From contig CACYQN010000011.1 of NCBI GenBank assembly GCA_902776565.1, forward strand, positions 1 through 48,560: a stretch of DNA of 48,560 nt, read 5' to 3'. Shown here in pieces: positions 27,355 to 34,601 of the stretch. Made by a program: the position numbers and the translations under genes. The stretch is from an uncultured Bacteroidia bacterium (lineage in GTDB: Bacteria; Bacteroidota; Bacteroidia; Bacteroidales; ML635J-15). How positions within the stretch are numbered: position 1 is the stretch's first letter; each line of letters opens with the position of its first letter. The notes below the pieces were generated by a model that saw only the letters and a program-made list of their open reading frames with translations, ran no database searches and was not told the origin of the DNA.

Positions 27355-28617
27355 CTACTTTGTGAAATTCAGCATCGGAGCAGGATCATCGTACTTTCCA
27401 CTTGCCAACTTTTCCTTAATCTCCTTGAATGCATTCAGAGTATAGTCAACATCTTCGATGCTGTGAGATGCAGTTGGGATAATACGGAAGATTATCATTC
27501 CGACAGGAATAACAGGATAAGTTACGATAGAACAGAAAATCCTGTAATTTTCACGCAGGTCGTATGCCATGTTTGCAGCCTGGTTTACACCGCCCATGAT
27601 ATGAACCGGAGTTACACAAGCCTCTGCTGGACCGATTGTGAAACCAAGGTTGCGGAAACCTTCCTGCAAACGACGGGTAACTGTCCACAATTTCTTACGA
27701 AGTTCGTCACCCTCGGCACTGCGAATAATTTCGAGACGCTTCAGGCAACCTTCGACTATTGGCATCGGGAGTGCCTTTGCGTAAATCTGCGAACGCATGT
27801 TGTAGCGCAGGAAGTCGATTATATACTTCTTAGAAGCAACAAAACCGCCGATGCAAGCCATCGACTTTGCGTATGCACCTATATATATATCAATGTCGTC
27901 CATTACATTGAAGTGCTCAGATGTACCGCGTCCGTGTTCGCCCATAACGCCAAAACCGTGAGCATCGTCAATCAAAATGCGGAAATTGTATTTCTTCTTC
28001 AAAGCTACAATCTGGTCGAGGATACCAAGAGCACCAGTCATACCGTAAACGCCTTCGGTGATTACCAAAACGCCACCACCCTGCTCATCGGCAATCTTGC
28101 AGGCAACCTGCAACTTCTTTTCACAGCTTTCAATATCGTTGTGCTTGAACGAGAACGACTTGCCAATATGCAAACGCTTACCATCGAGCAGACAAGCGTG
28201 TGCCTCAGCATCGAAAACTATCACATCGTGACGAGTCATAAGGCTGTCGATAACCGACACAATACCTTGATAGCCAAAGTTCATCTGGAAAGCAGCTTCC
28301 TTCTTTTCGAAGTCGGCAAGTTCGCGTTCCAACTGTTCGTGCAATGCTGTGTGGCCAGTAAGCATACGGCTACCCATAGGATAAGCCAAGCCCCACTTTG
28401 CTGCGCCGTCGGCATCAGCCTTGCGAACTGCAGGATGATTTGCCAGACCAAGATAGTTGTTCAAACTCCAGCATAATACTTCCTTGCCTTGGAACTTCAT
28501 GTGAGGACCGATTTCGCCTTCCAACTTTGGAAATGTGTAATATCCTTCAAACTTTTCCCTGTACTGTCCGAGCGGACCGCCCGACGACTCGTGAATTCTT
28601 TCAAATATGTCTTTCAT
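27355..28617 (-). CDS. Alpha-oxoamine synthase, candidate cysteate fatty acyltransferase
   Basis: Start ATG 28617 (MKDIFERIHES); the TTG at 28623 is less likely. A PLP-dependent acyltransferase of the KBL/BioF/serine palmitoyltransferase family: SLNNYLGLANHP, GSRMLTGHTALHEQLE, DDAHGFGVMGEHGRG, and the PLP lysine in GAYAKSMACIGGF. Such enzymes condense an amino acid with an acyl thioester. With cysteate synthase-like and SDR genes next door the expected reaction is cysteate plus acyl-ACP to a 3-keto sulfonolipid precursor. Serine palmitoyltransferase is the alternative. A promoter element lies at 28707. Cytoplasmic. Confidence 0.8.
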   Translation of the reverse strand: MKDIFERIHESSGGPLGQYREKFEGYYTFPKLEGEIGPHMKFQGKEVLCWSLNNYLGLANHPAVRKADADGAAKWGLAYPMGSRMLTGHTALHEQLERELADFEKKEAAFQMNFGYQGIVSVIDSLMTRHDVIVFDAEAHACLLDGKRLHIGKSFSFKHNDIESCEKKLQVACKIADEQGGGVLVITEGVYGMTGALGILDQIVALKKKYNFRILIDDAHGFGVMGEHGRGTSEHFNVMDDIDIYIGAYAKSMACIGGFVASKKYIIDFLRYNMRSQIYAKALPMPIVEGCLKRLEIIRSAEGDELRKKLWTVTRRLQEGFRNLGFTIGPAEACVTPVHIMGGVNQAANMAYDLRENYRIFCSIVTYPVIPVGMIIFRIIPTASHSIEDVDYTLNAFKEIKEKLASGKYDDPAPMLNFTK

Positions 28618-28706
28618 AAACAATCAGTTGGGTTCATTAATTCAATAAAAAAACATCTTGCCTTTCTTCAAACAAAGAACCCGATTCTGTCTGAAAAAAA
28701 GTCGTG

Positions 28707-28714
28707 CAAAGTTA
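28707..28714 (-). promoter_or_regulatory. Bacteroidetes-type -7 element (TAACTTTG on minus)
   Basis: The plus-strand CAAAGTTA is a perfect minus-strand TAnnTTTG match about 90 bases before the acyltransferase start. A clear -33 TTTG at normal spacing is not seen. Confidence 0.5.
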
Positions 28715-28797
28715 ATCCTTTTTTTCGTAACCGCATTTTTCACAAGTTAATTTTATCTAAATGCAAGGTTACGACATTTTATTTCGCATACTATACA

Positions 28798-28805
28798 TAT
28801 CTTTG
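28798..28805 (+). promoter_or_regulatory. Bacteroidetes-type -7 element TATCTTTG
   Basis: Perfect TAnnTTTG match 10 bases before the exonuclease ATG, implying a very short or nearly leaderless transcript. Confidence 0.5.
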
Positions 28806-28815
28806 CAAAAAAAAG

Positions 28816-29310
28816 ATGAAGGATTTTGCCGCCATAGATTTCGAGACTGCCAACGGCGAGCGTAGCAGTGTTTGCAGCGTAGGACTGGTAATTGTACGCA
28901 ATGGGGAGATTTGCGATTCGTTCTACAGTCTCATAAAACCGGAGCCGAACTATTATTCATGGTTTTGCCAGCGCGTTCACGGACTAGGGCACGAAGACAC
29001 CGACTCCGCCCCTATCTTCCCCGAAGTGTGGAAACAGATAGAACCTAAAATTGAAGGTCTTACGCTTGTCGCTCACAACAGTCCTTTCGACGAAGGTTGC
29101 CTGAAAGCCGTTTTCCAGACCTATTGCATGACATACCCCGACTACGAATTCAAATGCACTTGCCAAGCCGCCAAAAAGTTTTTCGGGCACAAACTTCCAA
29201 ACCATCAACTGCACACCGTTTCGGAAGCCTGCGGATACATACTCAAAAACCACCACCACGCCCTTGCCGATGCCGAAGCCTGCGCAGCAATAGCATTGAA
29301 GATTCTGTAG
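28816..29310 (+). CDS. DnaQ-type 3'-5' exonuclease
   Basis: The reading frame is open far upstream, but ATG 28816 places the first exonuclease motif at the correct place and follows a promoter element. ExoI is AIDFETANG (Asp8, Glu10), ExoII HNSPFDEGCL and ExoIII HHALADAEACAAIA, the DEDDh set of the DNA polymerase III epsilon/RNase T family. At about 164 residues it is a stand-alone exonuclease domain; the substrate could be DNA or RNA ends. It diverges from the acyltransferase gene and precedes the accessory region. Confidence 0.9.
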   Translation: MKDFAAIDFETANGERSSVCSVGLVIVRNGEICDSFYSLIKPEPNYYSWFCQRVHGLGHEDTDSAPIFPEVWKQIEPKIEGLTLVAHNSPFDEGCLKAVFQTYCMTYPDYEFKCTCQAAKKFFGHKLPNHQLHTVSEACGYILKNHHHALADAEACAAIALKIL

Positions 29311-29684
29311 GAAAGTCCAGACCACAAAGCACACAGAAATACCTGCGACACTTTTGCCGCAAAATTTTCAACACAATTATTGCCAATTCATAAATATTCG
29401 CTAACATTGCGGAGTAATTTAAAATAACAGAAGATGTAGTATAATTGCATAACATATTGACGTTTCAAGCCAATAAAAATCAACTGAAACCTAGGAAATT
29501 TCAAATGATAGTCGAGGCTGGTGATGAAATGTTCACACGACGTGGACTTTTTATCCTTGACGGGCGATTCCTAGGGCCTCAGTTGAATAAACAAGTTCAC
29601 GTTTCTTTTTGTACAAACAAGAACCAACAAGAACTTTTGAATTGAAAATAATATGTCAGTATTTTGTGCGCAAAAACTAGGAAT
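29311..29684. other. Intergenic region before the HTH gene
   Basis: No supported gene. A 66-codon frame at 29445-29645 has no recognisable sequence and its 3' part is the 27-base direct repeat, so I leave it out. The repeat lies at 29611-29637, 48 bases before the HTH start. Confidence 0.5.
29611..29637 (+). repeat. 27-base direct repeat (core AACAAGAACCAACAAGAAC), copy 1
   Basis: Matches 30920-30946 except for one base. Copies lie about 50 and 85 bases upstream of the HTH gene and of the first module gene, so it may be a shared regulatory or insertion-related sequence. Confidence 0.75.
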
Positions 29685-29963
29685 ATGGCACTCAAGGAAT
29701 TTCATATCGGGAAGCTGATACAAGAACGGCTTAAATATGAGGAGCATAGTGTGTCGTGGCTGGCACGAAAACTTGGTTGTGACCGAAGCAATATCTATCA
29801 TATTTTCGATCGTGAGCATCTCGACAGCGAACTGCTTCTGAAAGTGTCCATTGTTCTTAACTATAATTTCTTCGAGTCGTATAAGGAGCCTTTCGAGAAA
29901 ATGAAGTCGGCATATATGAAAAACGGCAAGGATTTGGAGAAGGTATTGGCGAAAAAGGGTTGA
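29685..29963 (+). CDS. Small HTH (XRE-like) DNA-binding protein
   Basis: ATG 29685 is used; a TTG seven codons upstream is in frame. The 92-residue protein has a helix-turn-helix at SVSWLARKLGCDRSNIYHIF, with the recognition helix RSNIYHIF, followed by a stretch (SELLLKVSIVLNYNFFESY) typical of XRE-type regulators, and a basic C-terminal tail. It stands alone upstream of a 1 kb gene-poor stretch leading to the module array. It may control that array or its own gene; no operator can be shown. Confidence 0.8.
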   Translation: MALKEFHIGKLIQERLKYEEHSVSWLARKLGCDRSNIYHIFDREHLDSELLLKVSIVLNYNFFESYKEPFEKMKSAYMKNGKDLEKVLAKKG

Positions 29964-30082
29964 ATGGCTGACGCAAGTTTCTAAGTTAAGGGCTTCGCCG
30001 TTCAATGGCTACGCCGTTTCTGGGTTTCTATGGCTAAAGCCGTTTCAAAAAAAAGCGGAGTTTCTAGGGTTCTCCGCCCTCG

Positions 30083-30115
30083 AGCTTGTTGAGTCGTTGC
30101 GCGCCGCGACCGTAC
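30083..30115 (+). repeat. REP-like palindrome, copy 3 (diverged)
   Basis: GAGTCGTTGCGCGCCGCGAC followed by CGTAC differs by two bases from the copy at 24705, with the left flank CTTGTT matching the copy at 3654. Confidence 0.7.
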
Positions 30116-30837
30116 GAATGTTCAAAGATACGATAATTTGAGGGATTCAAAAATTGAAAAATATTTATTGTTGTCCGCTAAAATTTCAACAAAACCTCAT
30201 AAGTTCAAGTGTGTCACATTATTACACCAAAAACGAAAACAAACAACAAAAAAAATAGGCAGGCTTGATTTTGGAAAGAATATATCAACCTCGGAGAGGT
30301 TGCATATATATAGAAAAACGTATGTGTTTTGAAGCGTTGGCGCATATTTTTGCTGCGGAATGAAATGGAGCAACGCTAAAATTGTGACAACGCATAATTT
30401 AGTGGACAACAATGAAAAATATTTGATTAGATAGCATTTTGTAATATTCAGATTTAATGGATTTTACAATTTATGTACAAAATAAAAATCATCCTATTTC
30501 GCTACAATTTGTAGAATTTTAATTTCGTAGCGAAATAAACGCAAAATTATTCAAGAATTCTTGGGGCTAACAGGCTTGAAGGCTAAAAGTCAAACAGGCT
30601 GACAGGCTAACAGGCTAACAGCCCGACTTGTCTTCCGCTTGACATCAAGACTGGTCTTCTTTTCGCCTTTTGCCCCACCAAAAAAATCCCTATCTCCATT
30701 TATTCTAATCCACTGTATATTAATTTCTAAAAACCAAATTTGTTGAATATTATTCTACACTTTTGCTGAATTTTCATCAATACTACTATTGAATATTTTA
30801 CAATATTTATATTTAAAATATTTCGTCATATAATTAT

Positions 30838-30868
30838 TTTGTTATTTTGTATGCAATAATTATATTTG
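30838..30868 (+). promoter_or_regulatory. Promoter of the module array
   Basis: TTTG (30838-30841), 19 bases, then TATATTTG (30861-30868): a full match in sequence and spacing to the Bacteroidetes housekeeping promoter. Transcription from about 30875 would give a leader of roughly 155 bases that contains the 27-base repeat. Confidence 0.7.
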
Positions 30869-30919
30869 TGGCAAATTTTGGATTTTATTGTTTGCAATGA
30901 ATTTCGTGTATAATAATAG

Positions 30920-30946
30920 GTACGAACAAGAACCAACAAGAACTTT
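30920..30946 (+). repeat. 27-base direct repeat, copy 2
   Basis: Same sequence as 29611-29637 apart from one base. Located in the presumed mRNA leader of the first module gene, 84 bases before its ATG. Confidence 0.75.
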
Positions 30947-31030
30947 GGATGGTATTGCGTTTAGTGCGAACTTTGCAGACGGAAAAACATGTAAATTATT
31001 ATTTATTAACAAATTAAATTCATAAAAGCT

Positions 31031-31333
31031 ATGGCAGAATTTAGTATTGATGGCCGTATGAAGGTCAAAACATTGAGAAAGCAGTTCAAGGATGCTTTTG
31101 GTGCAACTTTGAGAGTTTACAAGGGCAACCAATTCGCCGACGAAGATGCAACATTGGCATCTATTCGCGTAGGTGATGCTAAGGGTGGCGAACTCAAGTG
31201 CGCAGGAAACCTTAAGGTTGGAAACTTTGAGAACAAGATGAAAGAATTGTTCGGAGTAAAGGTACAGGTAGCCAACAAGGATGACAATGCATTGGCAAAC
31301 AATGACATCACTATCGCTGCAGCAGGAAAGTAA
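31031..31333 (+). CDS. Stand-alone duplicated-module protein (type A)
   Basis: The 100-residue protein is nothing but the module. First half: FSIDGRMKVKTLRKQFKDAF then TLRVYKGN; second half: AGNLKVGNFENKMKELFG then VKVQVANKDD. Each half is strand, helix, strand, so it is an internal duplication. No signal peptide, no Cys cluster, no known active site; strongly suggests a cytoplasmic structural or binding protein. I know no named family. It is the first gene after the promoter at 30838, followed by a short stem-loop and a type B paralogue. Confidence 0.85.
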   Translation: MAEFSIDGRMKVKTLRKQFKDAFGATLRVYKGNQFADEDATLASIRVGDAKGGELKCAGNLKVGNFENKMKELFGVKVQVANKDDNALANNDITIAAAGK

Positions 31334-31342
31334 GTTTAAAAT

Positions 31343-31368
31343 TTGGATGGGCGGGGTTTCCGTCCATT
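31343..31368 (+). terminator. Weak stem-loop between modules A and B
   Basis: TGGATGG and CCGTCCA pair (one wobble) around GCGGGGTTT. Few Ts follow, so it may attenuate instead of stopping transcription. Confidence 0.35.
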
Positions 31369-31402
31369 CGTTTAATAATTAAAATGATTAAAATTTACAA
31401 CT

Positions 31403-31765
31403 ATGGGTTTATTAGATAACATTAAGGATCATTTCAACAAGGCGGAATTTACAGTTGCTCCGAACAAAAAGCTCAAGACCATTTCTGCCGACTTCAAGAA
31501 GACATTCGATTTGACACTGGCATTTTATAAGGGTGCAGTGCTGGCAGACCCCGAGATGACGCTCGCCGCCTTGAACAAGAAGACAACCAAGGAGGTGAAT
31601 ACCAAGGCCGACGGACTGAAGATTAAGGGCAGCACCAAGGTAAGCGATGCCGAAAAAATGTTCGACCAGAATTTTGGCGTTACCGTGCAGATTAAGGACA
31701 AGGCAGGAAAAGTTTGCGTACCAAACGGCATTACAATCGGACAGGCCGCAAGAGGAGAATATTAG
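31403..31765 (+). CDS. Duplicated-module protein, type B copy 1
   Basis: 120 residues beginning MGLLDNIKDHFNKAEFTV. The two halves are NKKLKTISADFKKTFDL / LAFYKG and STKVSDAEKMFDQNFG / VTVQIKDKAGKV. The C-terminus NGITIGQAARGEY is shared with the gene at 37682, from which it differs at only a handful of residues. The pair is therefore a recent duplication. Proteins of this type have an extra N-terminal helix (LLDNIKDHFNK) that type A lacks. Cytoplasmic, function unknown. A perfect 8-bp stem-loop lies at 31797-31816. Confidence 0.85.
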   Translation: MGLLDNIKDHFNKAEFTVAPNKKLKTISADFKKTFDLTLAFYKGAVLADPEMTLAALNKKTTKEVNTKADGLKIKGSTKVSDAEKMFDQNFGVTVQIKDKAGKVCVPNGITIGQAARGEY

Positions 31766-31796
31766 TTGAGAGTTAAGAGTTGAAAGTTGAAAGTAG

Positions 31797-31816
31797 CGGC
31801 GCAATGTTTTGCGCCG
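31797..31816 (+). terminator. Stem-loop CGGCGCAA/TTGCGCCG
   Basis: A perfect 8-bp stem with a 4-base loop, 31 bases past the type B stop. No long T run follows. Confidence 0.4.
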
Positions 31817-31939
31817 ATTTGAATGGTAGCAGCGAAAATTTTGCGCTGTGTAGCGTTGTGTAGCGGACAATGATTTGTGCCTCTTGTTGTATTGAATTTA
31901 TAAAACGACACGCGAGAACATATACATTTGCTATGCGCG

Positions 31940-31978
31940 ACAGAAGAAAAAAGAACGGAATTTATTGTGATTGAGTAG
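31940..31978 (+). pseudogene. Remnant of an OmpA-domain gene 3' end
   Basis: Read in frame, 31940-31978 gives T-E-E-K-R-T-E-F-I-V-I-E-stop, matching the end of the intact OmpA-domain protein (E-N-R-R-T-E-F-I-V-L-E-stop at 35487-35519). The DNA shares ACGGAATTTATTGTG. The rest of the copy is gone. Confidence 0.6.
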
Positions 31979-32021
31979 TAAAGGTAATTTGCTCGTTTAA
32001 TATGATTAAAAGGAAAGAACC

Positions 32022-32114
32022 ATGCAAATAAAGGATATGGCAGGAAAAATCTGTGCGCCGAGTAACTTTAATGTCGTACTGTATTCAAATAAAAATATTT
32101 ATCGAAATGAGTAA
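32022..32114 (+). pseudogene. Remnant of a type B module gene
   Basis: A short frame reads MQIKDMAGKICAPSNFN, against VQIKDKAGKVCVPNGIT in the intact copies at 31403 and 37682. After that the frame diverges and runs into the start of the next gene (overlap with ATG 32107). It is the 3' part of a deleted third type B copy. Confidence 0.65.
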
Positions 32115-32898
32115 GAAATCGTTAAAATCACTTGATGTCAACAACTTATCATTGTTGCTCAAGGAATTCGGTGGCAAGTATAAGGTTTTCCAAAGCGAGG
32201 CACAGTTTCAGTTTGACCTTGCCTGGAGATTGCATGAGGAATATGATTGTGTTGTCAAGTTGGAAGACCTGACCGTTGTAATAGAGAAAGTGGAAAACGG
32301 CAAGAACTCAAAGCAAAAAATATACACAGACATCACGCTTGAGCAAGATGGATATATTGTTGCTATAGAGTTGAAATACAAGACCGCAGCAATGACACAA
32401 GGCAACGACATTATATTGTTAAATCATGGCGCATCTGATTTGGGACGCTATGATTTTCTCTGGGATGTCAATCGCCTTGAGTTGTTAGTCCATCCATACA
32501 AGGAAGCTTCAGAAAAGGTCATTTACAAGGAGTATGCCCCACAAGTTTCAATTGATTTTCCAAAGTTAAAACATTGCAACAAGGGTTTTGCTGTAATTCT
32601 TACCAATGAAGATGACTATTGGAAAATAAGTCAAGAAAACTGCCAAAAAGGGGTCATATATGAACAGTTTTGCATTGGCGGGGACTCTACAGGCAAAGGT
32701 AAATTGTGTTCAACAAATATGGATTGGGTAAAAGAAAAAGGAACTGACAAATATACCAGCGCTATTGCAAACACATCACGAGCAAGACGGCTACAATTGC
32801 ACGAACCATATAGTTATCAATGGCAAGACTATTGTCAGGTGCGTACAGACAACGGCAGAAACGGCGTTTTCAGATATATGATTATTTCAGTAAACTAA
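32107..32898 (+). CDS. PD-(D/E)XK-like protein of unknown function
   Basis: ATG 32107 (MSKKSLKSLD) is used; the upstream frame is remnant DNA. Residues 70-92 read IYTDITLEQDGYIVAIELKYK: Asp75 and the ExK pair Glu88/Lys90 form the PD-(D/E)XK nuclease core signature, preceded by a helix with Glu31 and Gln34. The remaining 170 residues show no second domain I know, with an Arg-rich C-terminal segment. Many defence nucleases have this core, but other restriction-like folds are inactive, so nuclease activity is inferred. No signal peptide. Its codon use is more AT-rich than its module neighbours, hinting at separate entry. Confidence 0.7.
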   Translation: MSKKSLKSLDVNNLSLLLKEFGGKYKVFQSEAQFQFDLAWRLHEEYDCVVKLEDLTVVIEKVENGKNSKQKIYTDITLEQDGYIVAIELKYKTAAMTQGNDIILLNHGASDLGRYDFLWDVNRLELLVHPYKEASEKVIYKEYAPQVSIDFPKLKHCNKGFAVILTNEDDYWKISQENCQKGVIYEQFCIGGDSTGKGKLCSTNMDWVKEKGTDKYTSAIANTSRARRLQLHEPYSYQWQDYCQVRTDNGRNGVFRYMIISVN

Positions 32899-32960
32899 TA
32901 GTTGATGGCAATGCCTGATTTTGAAAAAGAAAATTATGTTTAATTATTAAAAAAAATATT

Positions 32961-34562
32961 ATGAGTACATTTACTGTTAATGGATTGGTATATGAGACTA
33001 TCAATGATGATAAGGAAGTAAGACTAAGAGGAACGGAAGGCTTGAAGCGTCCAGTGCGTAATATTCCTGCCGAGGTGGAATTTAATGGCAAAAAGTACAA
33101 AGTAACAGAAGTGTATGGAGGATATTTCAGTATTTTTAATCTTGATAAGTATGTAGATGGAGCCTTTCGTGGTGACGACGTGCTTGCTAATTTATCTCTT
33201 CCTGAAACAATAAAAGCCATCGGCGATCATAATTCTACTGGCGCATTTAAAGACTGTAAAAAATTAAAAGATATTTATTTGCCAAATTCTTTAGAAACAA
33301 TAGAAGATCATTCCTTCCGTAGCTGTCCTGCTATTGAAAGCCTTTATTTTGGAGATAATCTAAAAACAATAGGCAGTTGGGCATTTGGAGATTGTAGTGC
33401 ATTGAAAGAGATAGACTTCAACGACAAATTGGAAATAATTGGCTATGATGCTTTTTGCAATTGTTCCTCTCTTAAAAATGTTTTGTTCCCCGAATCGCTA
33501 AAAGAAATTGGACATGATGCTTTCTTTGGTTGCAAGGCAATGACTGAAGTGAATATTCCCGCATCAGTGGAAACAATAGAAGGTAAGGCTTTTGAGGACT
33601 CTGGAGTAAAGGTTGTCAATATCTATAGCGAGAACATTAACATTGCCGAGGATGCTTTTCCTCCTGATGCACAGGTTAATTTCCTTGATGCAAATTCGTT
33701 CCCTAAGCGCAAACGCAAACACCGTGGCACAAAGACAGTAGAGGCACCCAAAGCCACTCATGTAGCCGAAGAGCCCAAGAAGGAAGAGCCTAAGCCAAAA
33801 CCAGAATCTAAGTCGGCGGATGCACCCAAGCAGAAATCGGGTGGATTTTTAAGTAAGCTTTTCGGAATGTTCCGCTCATCGGATGATAGTGAAGATAATG
33901 CTCCTGCTCCTGCAGCAGCTGCACCATCGCCAGCCAAGGACGAGGCAACATCGGGCGACATGTACAAGTTTAATCTTACCTCAGGCACTACCGTAGAGGC
34001 TCTTGGCAAGGAGTTCAATGATGCTTTCGGCGCACAACTTCGCCTATATAACGGCAACAAGAAGGCCGAACCAGCAGAAACTCTCGGTAGCCTTGGTCTC
34101 ACCGCCAATGGTGCTTTCGAGTGCCGCAGCAGTCTTACCGTTGGCTCGTTCATCGAGCGCATGTTGCAGAACCATGGACTGAAGGTAAAGGTTTACACCT
34201 GCGACTGGTGGGTAGCCGTGCTCGATGGTTTGACACTGAAAGCCGCCGGCATGGTGAAGAAGAACGCAGTGAAAGCCGATATGGAAAGTATGATTGCATA
34301 TCAGCGTTCCGATGGCGAACCTGCACCCGCAGCACCCGCACCAGCAATGCCGGCACAGGTGAAGAAGTCGGCTACTCACAAGGACTACACCATTGTTGTA
34401 ATGAAGGACAACAAGGTTGTGGTAGGCAAGGGCGACGATTTCTTCGACAACACCAAGGCCGCTTTGCGCGAAATTGCAGGCGAGGTAGGTTTCCAGTTCG
34501 ATACAAACTGGACAACTCAGCAGTTGGGAAGCAAACTTGTGGACTTTTTAAATTCTAAATAG
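32961..34562 (+). CDS. BspA-type LRR protein fused to the array module
   Basis: 533 residues, no signal peptide. Residues 1-235 carry BspA-type leucine-rich repeats (SLPETIKAIG, NLKTIGSWAFGDCSALKEI, SLKEIGHDAFFGCKAMTEV). A Lys/Pro/Glu-rich linker with FLSKLFGMF follows. Residues 332-430 are the array module: TSGTTVEALGKEFNDAFGA / LRLYNGN, then SLTVGSFIERMLQNHGLKVKVY. A second short domain (DYTIVVMKDNKVVVGKGDDF to the end) closes it. The LRR-module fusion makes it likely that the LRR surface serves the same assembly as the free modules. Type of partner unknown. Confidence 0.82.
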   Translation: MSTFTVNGLVYETINDDKEVRLRGTEGLKRPVRNIPAEVEFNGKKYKVTEVYGGYFSIFNLDKYVDGAFRGDDVLANLSLPETIKAIGDHNSTGAFKDCKKLKDIYLPNSLETIEDHSFRSCPAIESLYFGDNLKTIGSWAFGDCSALKEIDFNDKLEIIGYDAFCNCSSLKNVLFPESLKEIGHDAFFGCKAMTEVNIPASVETIEGKAFEDSGVKVVNIYSENINIAEDAFPPDAQVNFLDANSFPKRKRKHRGTKTVEAPKATHVAEEPKKEEPKPKPESKSADAPKQKSGGFLSKLFGMFRSSDDSEDNAPAPAAAAPSPAKDEATSGDMYKFNLTSGTTVEALGKEFNDAFGAQLRLYNGNKKAEPAETLGSLGLTANGAFECRSSLTVGSFIERMLQNHGLKVKVYTCDWWVAVLDGLTLKAAGMVKKNAVKADMESMIAYQRSDGEPAPAAPAPAMPAQVKKSATHKDYTIVVMKDNKVVVGKGDDFFDNTKAALREIAGEVGFQFDTNWTTQQLGSKLVDFLNSK

Positions 34563-34601
34563 AGAAAAACAAATTGAAATTTTAATAAAAAACAGAAGAT
34601 T

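Larger units (their letters stand above)
29964..31030. other. 1.07 kb gene-poor stretch before the module array
   Basis: No convincing gene. It holds a GCGGAG/CTCCGC hairpin (30055-30077), a REP-like palindrome (30083-30115), aggct-type iterations (30560-30640), AT-rich DNA, the promoter at 30838-30868 and the second copy of the 27-base repeat (30920-30946). Confidence 0.6.
31766..32106. other. Spacer with eroded gene ends
   Basis: About 340 bases with a stem-loop at 31797 and the two gene remnants at 31940-31978 and 32022-32114 described separately. No intact gene. Confidence 0.6.

Noticed and set aside
27355..28617. Serine palmitoyltransferase for sphingolipids
   Set aside because: Not excluded, but the linked cysteate-synthase-like and SDR genes make a sulfonolipid acyltransferase more likely.
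29445..29645. Small frame before the HTH gene
   Set aside because: Its end is the direct repeat and nothing in it is recognisable; coding cannot be supported.
29685..29963. Prophage or integrative element repressor
   Set aside because: No integrase, phage or conjugation gene is seen within the window; a lone HTH gene is not enough.
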